A stretch of DNA of 7,089 nucleotides, taken from positions 1 to 7,089 of the forward strand of contig JAITBO010000271.1 in NCBI GenBank assembly GCA_031283505.1. The letters run 5' to 3'. The notes under the pieces are model-generated. The model was not told where the DNA came from. It did not search any database and worked only from the letters and a program-made list of their open reading frames with translations. Source of the DNA: Treponema sp. GTDB lineage: Bacteria; Spirochaetota; Spirochaetia; Treponematales; Breznakiellaceae. Within the stretch, counting starts at the first letter, position 1; the number at the start of each line of letters is the position of its first letter. A program made the translations under genes and the position numbers. This document shows, one piece after another, positions 1 to 5,477 of this stretch.

Positions 1-46
1 GGTATCCGGCGATGACGTTTCGCTTTGCGCTCATGGATACCCCCAT
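1..46 (-). CDS. possible 5' end of a gene running off the left edge
   Basis: Reading minus from the ATG at 46-44, an open frame begins MGVSMSAKRNVIAGY and leaves the window. A good Shine-Dalgarno GGAGGT (56-51) sits four bases before that ATG, and a second in-frame ATG lies at 34-32. Only about 15 residues are visible, so no family can be named. Other frames are also open here: minus from about 141 to the edge with no start codon, and plus 2-88 ending in TGA, which could be the tail of a gene entering from the left. The ribosome-binding site is the only reason to prefer this reading. It would be divergent from the gene at 159. Confidence 0.35.
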   Translation of the reverse strand, partial: MGVSMSAKRNVIAGY

Positions 47-123
47 TTTGACCTCCGGGAACTATTAGCTCCGGATAGTCTGCCTTGATTTGGGTTACTT
101 TTTCAATGAGGCAACGCGCGTGC

Positions 124-153
124 TTGACGGAAAAGAAAAATCACCCTCATAAT
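124..153 (+). promoter_or_regulatory. candidate promoter of the cyclic-nucleotide-binding gene
   Basis: TTGACG (124-129, 5 of 6 to the -35 consensus) is followed after 18 bases by CATAAT (148-153, 5 of 6 to the -10 consensus). Only five bases separate the -10 box from the ATG at 159, so transcription would be expected to begin at or just inside the start codon. No Shine-Dalgarno sequence precedes the ATG, which fits a leaderless message. Confidence 0.5.
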
Positions 154-158
154 AAGAT

Positions 159-608
159 ATGATAGAGCCTTCCGCGTTGAAGCATTATTCCCTTTTCGGC
201 GGCCTTCTGGAGGATCAAATCGGCGCGATAATCCCCCTTATGGAACAGGAAACTTATCAGACGGGGGACGCCATTATCACCGAGGGAGCCCCTAACGACA
301 AAATACGCTTTATTATTGAAGGCAACGTAGTGGCAACGAAACAGGGACTTAGCCTCTTTCACTTTCACGAGGGGGATATCTTCGGAGAGATGGAAGTCCT
401 AGACGTGATGCCTTCCGTGGCGACCATCAAAGCCCTGACGCCCACAAAGGTAATGTCCATCTCGAACCGCGACCTGCGCCAAATCTACAAAAACGACATT
501 AAAGCCTATGCCCTGATCATCATGAACCTTGCCCGGGATGTTTCACGCCGTCTGCGCAAGATGGACGAAAAGGCGGCCCAGGAATCGCCGCACATGGAGT
601 GGAATTAG
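159..608 (+). CDS. stand-alone cyclic-nucleotide-binding-domain protein
   Basis: This is a 149-residue cytoplasmic protein made almost entirely of one Crp-type cyclic-nucleotide-binding fold. The family-typical opening 'LKHYSLFGGL' (residues 7-16) leads into the beta-roll, with GD at 36-37, a glycine turn around 'IIEGN' (52-56) and the phosphate-binding-cassette motif at 76-89 (GEMEVLDVMPSVAT). Glu77, which usually contacts the ribose, is present, but Ser86 occupies the place of the Arg that normally holds the cyclic phosphate, so ligand binding may be altered or lost. The C-terminal helix (about 104-135) is charged and there is no helix-turn-helix, so it is not a complete Crp/Fnr regulator; it may sense a ligand and act through partners. 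An in-frame TAA directly before the ATG excludes an upstream start. It is monocistronic and converges on pckG; a link to that gene is not shown. Confidence 0.9.
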   Translation: MIEPSALKHYSLFGGLLEDQIGAIIPLMEQETYQTGDAIITEGAPNDKIRFIIEGNVVATKQGLSLFHFHEGDIFGEMEVLDVMPSVATIKALTPTKVMSISNRDLRQIYKNDIKAYALIIMNLARDVSRRLRKMDEKAAQESPHMEWN

Positions 609-610
609 TG

Positions 611-644
611 TCTGTCCATAATGTGTCTCTACATTATGGACAGA
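611..644. repeat. perfect 14-bp inverted repeat (stem-loop)
   Basis: The arms at 611-624 and 631-644 are exact reverse complements around a 6-base loop (625-630). The element starts two bases after the stop codon of the upstream plus-strand gene, within the gap between two convergent genes. It is AT-rich and has no T-run on either side, so it is not a textbook intrinsic terminator. It could act as a bidirectional transcript end or RNA stabiliser, or be a small mobile palindromic repeat; one copy cannot decide this. Confidence 0.75.
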
Positions 645-652
645 ATCGAGCA

Positions 653-674
653 GGGGACCTTCAAAGCCGTCCCC
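653..674 (-). terminator. second stem-loop downstream of pckG
   Basis: GGGGAC (653-658) pairs with GTCCCC (669-674) around a 10-base loop. For pckG transcripts this hairpin comes about 20 bases after the stop codon, followed by the larger stem-loop at 611-644. No T-tract follows, so intrinsic termination is uncertain. Confidence 0.35.
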
Positions 675-695
675 CCTCCCCCTTTCTACCGGATG

Positions 696-2519
696 TTACC
701 CGTTAAGCCGTTTCTCTATTGCGTCTAATTCGTCCGCCAGTTCTTTAGGGAGCTTGTCGCCGAACTTGGGATAGTGGTTTTTGCGTACATCGGCGATTTC
801 TTTCTTCCAGCCCTCAATGTCTACGGAACAGATTTCCTTCATGGCTGCTTCGCTCACTCCTTCGGGGCGGGCAATAGCGTCCGGTTTGGGAAGGTTGCCG
901 ATGGGAGTTTCCACGCAGTTGTCCTTTCCGTCGCAGCGGTCGAAGATCCAGGCCAGGACCCGGCTGTTCTCGCCGTAACCGGGCCATATAAACTTGCCGT
1001 CAGAATCCTTGCGGAACCAGTTGACGAAGAATATCTTTGGCAGTTTGCCCTCATCGTGGGTTTGGCCTATCTTGATCCAGTGTTTGAAGTAATCTCCCAT
1101 GTGGTAGCCGCAGAAGGGCAGCATGGCGAAGGGATCCCGGCGAACCTGGCCGACCTGATCCGAAATGACCGCAGCGGTTACTTCCGAACCGGTGATGGAA
1201 CCCATGAACACCCCGTGGATCCAGCTCTTGCTCTGGTTCACCAGGGGGATGGTGCTGGGCCGCCTGCCGCCGAAAAGGAAGGCGCTGATAGGCACCCCTT
1301 TGGGGTCTTCCCATTCCGGGGCGATAACCGGACACTGCCGCGCCGGGGCGGTGAACCGGGCGTTGGGGTGGGCGATTTCCTCTCCCTTGGGACTCTTGTC
1401 CGTTTGGGGGGCGGGCTTTTTGTTTCCCTTCCAGTCGATGATCTCCTTGCCCGGGGCGCCATGGCCTATCATTTCCCACCAGATGTCGCTGTCTTCGGTA
1501 AGACCGCAGTTGGTAAAGATGGTGTTCTGCTTGATGGATTCCATGGCGTTGAAGTTGGACTCGTTGTTGGTTCCCGGGGCGACGCCGAAGAAGCCCGCTT
1601 CGGGGTTGATGGCGTAGAGGCGGCCATCGGCGCCGAACTTCATCCAGGCGATGTCGTCACCCACAGTCTGAACCTTCCAGCCGGGAAGGGTGGGGATGAG
1701 CATAGCGAGATTGGTTTTGCCGCAGGCCGAGGGGAAAGCTCCGGTGATGTACTTGATTTCTCCCTTGGGGTTGGTGATCTTGAGGATGAGCATATGCTCC
1801 GCGAGCCAGCCTTCATCCCTGGCCAGGACCGATGCGATGCGCAACGCCAGGCACTTCTTCCCCAGGAGGGCGTTGCCGCCATAGCCCGATCCGTAGGACC
1901 AGATTTCGCGGGTATCGGGGAAATGGCTGATGTATTTGTGTTCTATAGGGGCGCAGGGCCACTTGCCGTTGTCCTTTTCGCCGGGGCCCAGAGGCTTGCC
2001 GACCGAATGGTAGCAGGGCACGTAGAAGCCGTCGGTCCCCAGTACGTCCAGAACCTTGGTCCCCACCCTGGTCATGATGTGCATATTCGCCACGACATAA
2101 GGAGAGTCGGTAATCTGGATGCCGATCTTGGCGATATCCGAGCCCACGGGACCCATGGAGAAGGGGATGACGTACATAGTCCGGCCTTTCATGCTGCTCC
2201 GATAGAGGCCGGTCATGGTCTTCTTGAGTTCCTCCGGATCGATCCAGTTGTTGGTTGGACCGGCATCGGCCTCGCTTTTGCTGGCGATATAGGTACGGTT
2301 TTCCACCCGCGCCACATCGGAGGGATCCGAGCGGAAAAGGAAACTGTTGGGACGCTTTTTCAGGGGAGTAGCCAGACCTGCGTCCAGGGTGATTTTGATC
2401 ATCCTGTCATATTCGGCCTGGGAGCCGTCGCAGACCTCCACAGCATCCGGGGACATGAGAGTGGCCGCTTCCTCAACCCACTTCCGTAATTTGGCGTGTT
2501 TCAGTTCTTCTACTTTCAT
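696..2519 (-). CDS. pckG: phosphoenolpyruvate carboxykinase (GTP)
   Basis: This 607-residue cytosolic enzyme interconverts oxaloacetate plus GTP with phosphoenolpyruvate, CO2 and GDP. The GTP-class signatures are all visible: 'DVARVENRT' (68-76) with the substrate Arg71, [11 protein letters not shown] (213-223) with the metal-ligand lysine, His242 in 'EHMLIL', the nucleotide loop [12 protein letters not shown] (262-273) with the hyper-reactive Cys266, the metal-binding aspartates in 'VGDD' (286-289), [11 protein letters not shown] (417-427), and the guanine-pocket segment around '[14 protein letters not shown]' (512-525). Length is typical for bacterial and animal GTP enzymes, so the gene appears intact. 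The start at 2519 is chosen because AAGGAG lies five bases upstream; an in-frame ATG at 2552 lacks this site. In a fermenting spirochaete the enzyme may run toward oxaloacetate or toward PEP; the sequence does not say. A long open frame on the opposite strand is a codon-bias shadow. Confidence 0.97.
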   Translation of the reverse strand: MKVEELKHAKLRKWVEEAATLMSPDAVEVCDGSQAEYDRMIKITLDAGLATPLKKRPNSFLFRSDPSDVARVENRTYIASKSEADAGPTNNWIDPEELKKTMTGLYRSSMKGRTMYVIPFSMGPVGSDIAKIGIQITDSPYVVANMHIMTRVGTKVLDVLGTDGFYVPCYHSVGKPLGPGEKDNGKWPCAPIEHKYISHFPDTREIWSYGSGYGGNALLGKKCLALRIASVLARDEGWLAEHMLILKITNPKGEIKYITGAFPSACGKTNLAMLIPTLPGWKVQTVGDDIAWMKFGADGRLYAINPEAGFFGVAPGTNNESNFNAMESIKQNTIFTNCGLTEDSDIWWEMIGHGAPGKEIIDWKGNKKPAPQTDKSPKGEEIAHPNARFTAPARQCPVIAPEWEDPKGVPISAFLFGGRRPSTIPLVNQSKSWIHGVFMGSITGSEVTAAVISDQVGQVRRDPFAMLPFCGYHMGDYFKHWIKIGQTHDEGKLPKIFFVNWFRKDSDGKFIWPGYGENSRVLAWIFDRCDGKDNCVETPIGNLPKPDAIARPEGVSEAAMKEICSVDIEGWKKEIADVRKNHYPKFGDKLPKELADELDAIEKRLNG

Positions 2520-2524
2520 GGAAA

Positions 2525-2530
2525 CTCCTT
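2525..2530 (-). promoter_or_regulatory. ribosome-binding site deciding the pckG start
   Basis: On the minus strand AAGGAG lies five bases before the ATG at 2519. This fixes the start at MKVEEL rather than at the upstream in-frame ATG (2552). Confidence 0.8.
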
Positions 2531-2577
2531 GCGCTTTATAAAAAGTAAACATTAAACCTGGGAAATCAATTTTCGAT

Positions 2578-2606
2578 AAATTAATTTCTATATATTAATA
2601 CTACAA
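2578..2606 (-). promoter_or_regulatory. weak candidate promoter of pckG in an AT-rich patch
   Basis: On minus, TTGTAG (2606-2601) is followed after 17 bases by TAATTT (2583-2578), inside an AT-rich stretch (about 2574-2610) that also contains the 10-bp palindrome AAATTAATTT (2578-2587). Both boxes are only moderate matches. An alternative TATAAA (2540-2535) lies so near the ribosome-binding site that it would trim it from the message. The rest of 2520-2703 shows no gene or clear terminator. Confidence 0.25.
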
Positions 2607-2703
2607 AAACAGGGAACCCATGGCAAGGGGCAACCGATAAAATTAAAGGCTCATTCTCTTTTCGGATACGGCGCGATTCTTTCCCGCAGGGGGATTGGGG
2701 CCG

Positions 2704-3093
2704 TCAGGCAACCAGGTTGAAAAGCATCCCGGACGGGGCGGCAGCGTGGGGTTTGTAGGGCATGATCGTGCTGGCAACCTGGGCCTGGCGGATTTGAGAA
2801 CGGTATTGTTCAATGAGGGCGTCTATCCGGTCATTCGACGGGGAAAATTCAAGATTCATCTCCGGCTGTTTCTTTATCTGGCTGAGTTGTTCAATCAGGA
2901 CATCCAGTATCTTGAGTTTATTGATGGTCACGCCGCGAACCCCTTCCGGGGCAGGTACGCCGGAAATATGCTTAAAGTGGGAATAGATATAATTGGCCGG
3001 AGCCACCGGCAGGGACATACGTCCGCTCCGGGACGCACTGATGGCGTATCCCATGCTGGGAAGCGCGGATGTAGGCATTGCCCCCTGGATCAT
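2704..3093 (-). CDS. conserved-looking protein of unknown function, 129 residues
   Basis: I do not recognise a named family. The N-terminal third (1-33) is rich in small residues, Met and Ser and has low predicted order. A central segment (about 34-55, 'YIYSHFKHISGVPAPEG') leads into an amphipathic helix (about 56-75) and, after a short linker, a second helix (about 86-107) rich in Arg and Gln. The tail is hydrophobic and ends in 'MLFNLVA'. There is no signal peptide or membrane span, so it is probably cytosolic or part of an assembly. The start at 3093 is set by GAGGAG seven bases upstream; an upstream in-frame ATG at 3114 lies before this site and is not preferred. The gene stands alone, about 180 bases from each minus-strand neighbour. 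The promoter resembles the flagellar sigma-28 type, which hints at, but does not prove, co-expression with motility genes. Confidence 0.78.
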   Translation of the reverse strand: MIQGAMPTSALPSMGYAISASRSGRMSLPVAPANYIYSHFKHISGVPAPEGVRGVTINKLKILDVLIEQLSQIKKQPEMNLEFSPSNDRIDALIEQYRSQIRQAQVASTIMPYKPHAAAPSGMLFNLVA

Positions 3094-3100
3094 ATTCAAA

Positions 3101-3106
3101 CTCCTC
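3101..3106 (-). promoter_or_regulatory. ribosome-binding site deciding the start at 3093
   Basis: GAGGAG on the minus strand lies seven bases before the ATG at 3093, supporting the MIQGAMPT start over the ATG at 3114. Confidence 0.75.
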
Positions 3107-3113
3107 ATTTTCA

Positions 3114-3140
3114 ATATCGGATTGAGAGAAAAAAAAATTA
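3114..3140 (-). promoter_or_regulatory. sigma-28-like promoter candidate
   Basis: On minus, TAATTTTT (3140-3133), an 11-base spacer and TCCGATAT (3121-3114) match the enterobacterial sigma-28 consensus TAAAGTTT-N11-GCCGATAA at 12 of 16 positions with exact spacing. The predicted start of transcription would lie just upstream of the Shine-Dalgarno at 3106-3101. The -35 half is in a run of nine T, which makes chance matches easier. Confidence 0.35.
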
Positions 3141-3184
3141 AGAAACTTTCTTTTTGTTGAAAAAGATGTCGAATAACAACGAAA

Positions 3185-3219
3185 CCGGAAAGCAGGCTCT
3201 AAGCAAGCCTGCCTGCCGG
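3185..3219 (-). terminator. probable terminator of the solute-binding lipoprotein gene
   Basis: GCAGGCT (3192-3198) pairs with AGCCTGC (3206-3212) over a 7-base loop. An outer CCGG/CCGG pair (3185-3188, 3216-3219) extends the stem across a symmetric internal loop. Read on minus, the hairpin starts 57 bases after the stop codon of the lipoprotein gene and is followed by a T-rich stretch (TTTCGTTGTTATT). Confidence 0.55.
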
Positions 3220-3276
3220 TATGGGAAAGCTATATGACTGGAAAGCTGCGGATTGGGCCGTCCTGCGCGAGTCCCT

Positions 3277-4563
3277 CTATGATCCCATGTTGACCCTGAG
3301 CCAGTCGGCAAGAATGCGCTCCAGGGAACGGACTTCCTTCCCTGTGGGACTGCGTATACGGTCGTGAAGGTAGGGAAGGATGACCTTTTCCTTGAGAGCC
3401 GTCCAGTTTCTGGGGAGGATGTTGGGGGGGGCAAGAAAAGTTTCCGGGGGCATATGGCCCAAAAGTCCGGGATAGTATTGGGGGAAGACCTGTTCGGTAA
3501 CAGTCCTCAGGGCGGAGAAACCGTTTGCTATGCCGAAGAGGGTTTCGTTCAGCCGGTTGGCCTTGCTTTTTTCCATAAAGTTCCGCTGGGTTTCTTCCCG
3601 GAAGAACCATTGGGTAAAGGCCCTGGACGCTTTTTTGGCTTTTCCGGCCTTACAGATACCAAGATACGTCGCGTCTTCCGACAGAGAGATGGTATCATGT
3701 TCCGCAATCCAGCGGAAGTCAAGACTGGACCGCTGTTCTTCGCTGAGGGTAAAGAATTCGGAACTGTCCATATAAGTAAAGAGAATACGTCCCGCAATAG
3801 CCAGCTTTGAGGGGGGATCGTAGAAGTATTTAAAAACGAAGTCGTCTTCCGCCTCAATGCCGGCGTTTACCTCCTGTATCCATTCCCGGATATAGAGGAC
3901 GGCCTGGTCCAGGGCCTGGGAATCCCAGGCAAGGGGGGAAGCTTCCCGGAACGAGGTGTTAAACAGGGTGGCGGTTACAAAGAGGAACTCGTTGTTCCAG
4001 GCGGGGGAGAAACCCATCCGGGAAAAGGAACCGTTGGTTTCAAAATTATACTCTTTTCCCAGAGATTTGATTTCTTCAAGGCCGACTACGAAAAGGCTGG
4101 AAAGAAGGCGGCTGTTTTCCCGGGAAAAGGCCAGGGCAGGAATATTGAAGGAAACCGGGAACAGGTATTGTTTATCTTCTATACGGCCCAGGGCGAGGAG
4201 CTGTGAATAAAAAGCGCCGGGATCGACGGAACGGTCCCTGAAAAAATTATCCAGGGGCCGGAACAGAGTCCGGGTAGAGGCGCTTTTCAGCCAGCTTCCG
4301 GCCACAATATCGGGATACTCTTTTGTGTCCGTCAATTTTTGCGCCGGAGACTCAAAGTACCGTACTTCGATTTTATAGCGATCCTGGCTGGTATTAAAAT
4401 TTTCGGCATACAAGGCAAATTCGGGCCTGTCCGTCCAGAGGACGGCGGTGGCGGTTTCACCCAATCCCAAGGTCCCTTTTAGAAAGGCGCAGGAACTGAA
4501 CAGGAACAGAAAGAAAGCCGGAAGAAAACGCCGATGTATAACCGCGATTTTGTATATACTCAT
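3277..4563 (-). CDS. extracellular solute-binding lipoprotein (ABC-type, sugar-binding-like)
   Basis: This 428-residue predicted lipoprotein has a short basic N-terminus, a hydrophobic core (about 13-22) and a lipobox ending at Cys25 ('FSSC'), relaxed as is usual in spirochaetes. The mature part resembles family-1 extracellular solute-binding proteins: a first strand 'TAVLWTDRPEF' (39-49), 'YPDIVAGSW' (83-91) as the typical early lobe motif, a Trp/Phe-rich middle such as 'SPAWNNEF', and late helices. It would be anchored at the outer face of the inner membrane and deliver a solute, perhaps a sugar, to an ABC importer. No permease or ATPase gene is adjacent, so it is an orphan here. The ATG at 4563 is chosen because it gives a proper signal peptide; extending the frame upstream would need a TTG inside the promoter. 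Homology is moderate, the ligand is unknown, and a non-transport role is possible. Confidence 0.82.
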   Translation of the reverse strand: MSIYKIAVIHRRFLPAFFLFLFSSCAFLKGTLGLGETATAVLWTDRPEFALYAENFNTSQDRYKIEVRYFESPAQKLTDTKEYPDIVAGSWLKSASTRTLFRPLDNFFRDRSVDPGAFYSQLLALGRIEDKQYLFPVSFNIPALAFSRENSRLLSSLFVVGLEEIKSLGKEYNFETNGSFSRMGFSPAWNNEFLFVTATLFNTSFREASPLAWDSQALDQAVLYIREWIQEVNAGIEAEDDFVFKYFYDPPSKLAIAGRILFTYMDSSEFFTLSEEQRSSLDFRWIAEHDTISLSEDATYLGICKAGKAKKASRAFTQWFFREETQRNFMEKSKANRLNETLFGIANGFSALRTVTEQVFPQYYPGLLGHMPPETFLAPPNILPRNWTALKEKVILPYLHDRIRSPTGKEVRSLERILADWLRVNMGS

Positions 4564-4570
4564 AGGGTTG

Positions 4571-4599
4571 ATCCTATTTTTACTGTCTATACTTGTCAA
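4571..4599 (-). promoter_or_regulatory. promoter of the solute-binding lipoprotein gene
   Basis: On minus, a perfect TTGACA (4599-4594) is followed after 17 bases by TAGGAT (4576-4571), a 4 of 6 match to the -10 consensus. Seven bases separate this box from the ATG at 4563, predicting a leaderless or nearly leaderless transcript. The AGGA inside the same box could instead be a weak Shine-Dalgarno sequence eight bases before the ATG. Confidence 0.5.
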
Positions 4600-4608
4600 T
4601 CCCGATGA

Positions 4609-4618
4609 GTACCGGTAC
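4609..4618. promoter_or_regulatory. 10-bp palindrome between divergent promoters, candidate operator
   Basis: GTACCGGTAC is a perfect palindrome located between the -35 boxes of the two divergent genes, about 50 bases upstream of the predicted start of the lipoprotein transcript. A central CG is common in LacI/GalR-family operators. No regulator gene is in the window. Confidence 0.35.
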
Positions 4619-4632
4619 GTTTTTCACGATTG

Positions 4633-4689
4633 TTCCGGATGAAGAGAGGATTCACCATTCCGAAAAATCGGGGTATAATATTTCCGGAA
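4633..4689. promoter_or_regulatory. paired TTCCGGA sites flanking the plus-strand promoter
   Basis: TTCCGGA at 4633-4639 and the palindrome TTCCGGAA at 4682-4689 flank the -35/-10 boxes of the membrane-protein gene, with centres 49 bases apart. Taking one more base each, GTTCCGGA (4632-4639) and TCCGGAAC (4683-4690) form an 8-bp inverted repeat. Paired operators are possible but unproven. Confidence 0.25.
4651..4679 (+). promoter_or_regulatory. promoter of the six-helix membrane-protein gene
   Basis: TTCACC (4651-4656) is followed after 17 bases by a perfect TATAAT (4674-4679). The expected transcription start near 4686 leaves a leader of about 30 bases containing AGGAGG. The spacer holds a small inverted repeat CCGA-AAAA-TCGG (4660-4671). 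Confidence 0.7.
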
Positions 4690-4705
4690 CAGGACAAAAC
4701 GATAC

Positions 4706-4711
4706 AGGAGG
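4706..4711 (+). promoter_or_regulatory. ribosome-binding site deciding the start at 4717
   Basis: A perfect AGGAGG lies five bases before the ATG at 4717. It rules out the upstream in-frame ATG at 4630, which precedes the promoter boxes. Confidence 0.85.
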
Positions 4712-4716
4712 CTCTT

Positions 4717-5355
4717 ATGTGGTTTGGAGATTGGTCGAATGCGGTAAACGCTGACCGGGCCAATGCAGCAGTACGGAGCGTCGATAACTTCAACTGGACC
4801 TTTATCGCGCTGTTAGCGCTGGTGGTATATGTATACGCAACGGAACTGAAAAACAAAAATTACCGGGGTATCGCGGCGGGGCTTGCCCTGTATATGGTAC
4901 ACTGGTTCTACGAAATCATGAACGCCGTAATCGGTACGGTGTCCGGGTACGCCCTGTGGACCGTTTCTCCCGAAAGCACCAGTTTTATCATCCTCATTGG
5001 GGTAAGTTGGGAGCTTTCCATGATGTTTTCCGTCGCCGGCCTCGCCATGAGCAAACTGTTGCCGGAGGATCCCAAACAGAAAATTCTAGGGATCAATAAC
5101 CGCTGGCTTTTCGCCGTTTTCAACGCCGCGTTCTTCAGCGCTGTGGAAATATTCCTGGCTTCCACCCCTGCCTTTATCTGGGTGTACCCGTGGTGGGGGG
5201 CGCTGCCGGTGTTCATTACCACCTATATTCCTTTCTTCCTGGCCGCGTTCCTGATTCCCGACAGAAAACCGAAGACCCAAAGGATATTCATCGGCGGCCT
5301 TGCGGCGGTGAATGTTATCCTGATAGCGGTCCTCGTTCCGCTGGGAATCGTCTAG
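4717..5355 (+). CDS. six-helix integral membrane protein of unknown function
   Basis: This 212-residue protein has a soluble Trp/Asn/Asp-rich N-terminus (1-26) and about six hydrophobic helices at roughly 27-43, 52-73, 88-111, 129-149, 157-180 and 189-212. There is no signal peptide. Several polar or charged residues lie inside the predicted helices: His62, Glu66 and Asn69 in helix 2 ('VHWFYEIMN'), Glu99 in helix 3 ('GVSWELSMMF'), and Asn136 and Glu144 in helix 4 ('FNAAFFSAVEIF'). Buried acids on successive helices suggest an active site, ion path or ligand pocket rather than a simple anchor. Aromatic-rich 'WVYPWW' (155-160) marks the loop before helix 5. I do not recognise a named family. 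The gene is a single unit with its own promoter, divergent from the solute-binding lipoprotein; shared regulation is possible. Homologues of known function could change this view. Confidence 0.8.
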   Translation: MWFGDWSNAVNADRANAAVRSVDNFNWTFIALLALVVYVYATELKNKNYRGIAAGLALYMVHWFYEIMNAVIGTVSGYALWTVSPESTSFIILIGVSWELSMMFSVAGLAMSKLLPEDPKQKILGINNRWLFAVFNAAFFSAVEIFLASTPAFIWVYPWWGALPVFITTYIPFFLAAFLIPDRKPKTQRIFIGGLAAVNVILIAVLVPLGIV

Positions 5356-5365
5356 CAGTTTGATA

Positions 5366-5416
5366 CGCTTCGCGCTTAAATATAGAATCATTAGATATAT
5401 ACTGAAGAACGAAGCG
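5366..5416. repeat. long-loop inverted repeat after the membrane-protein gene
   Basis: CGCTTCG (5366-5372) and CGAAGCG (5410-5416) are perfectly complementary around a 37-base AT-rich loop that contains a short ATATA/TATAT pairing. It starts 10 bases after the stop codon. With no T-run and a long loop, a terminator role for the plus-strand gene is only a possibility. Confidence 0.25.
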
Positions 5417-5440
5417 ATTACAGATTTACTGAACGTACGG

Positions 5441-5477
5441 AAAACGTGATGCATAATTTGGCGGTATAAGCATCACG
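5441..5477 (-). terminator. terminator of the omega-miaA operon overlapping the miaA stop codon
   Basis: On minus, CGTGATGC (5477-5470) pairs perfectly with GCATCACG (5452-5445) over a 17-base loop, directly followed by TTTT (5444-5441). The first arm contains the miaA stop codon (5475-5473). The T-run is short, so efficiency may be modest. Confidence 0.55.

Noticed and set aside
2..141. Open frames at the left edge (plus 2-88 and minus 141-1) other than the chosen one
   Set aside because: The minus one has no start codon and the plus one shows only 28 codons with no recognisable motif. Either could be real, but nothing here supports it.
147..368. 73-codon minus-strand frame
   Set aside because: It is opposite the well-supported cyclic-nucleotide-binding gene and has no start signals.
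671..686. G-run on the minus strand as a possible G-quadruplex
   Set aside because: Only two long G-runs are present close together; four usable tracts with short loops are not visible.
774..2489. 571-codon open frame on the plus strand, antisense to pckG
   Set aside because: It lies opposite a fully conserved PEPCK gene, has no Shine-Dalgarno, and its Gly/Val/Asp/Ala-rich translation is what GC-biased codons produce on the reverse strand.
2535..2540. TATAAA as the -10 box of pckG
   Set aside because: It would start transcription within the AAGGAG ribosome-binding site, and its best -35 (TTCCCA, 18 bases away) is poor.
3221..3367. 48-codon plus-strand frame beginning MGKLYDWKAADW
   Set aside because: It starts inside the lipoprotein terminator, has no ribosome-binding site and runs antisense through the 3' end of the lipoprotein gene.
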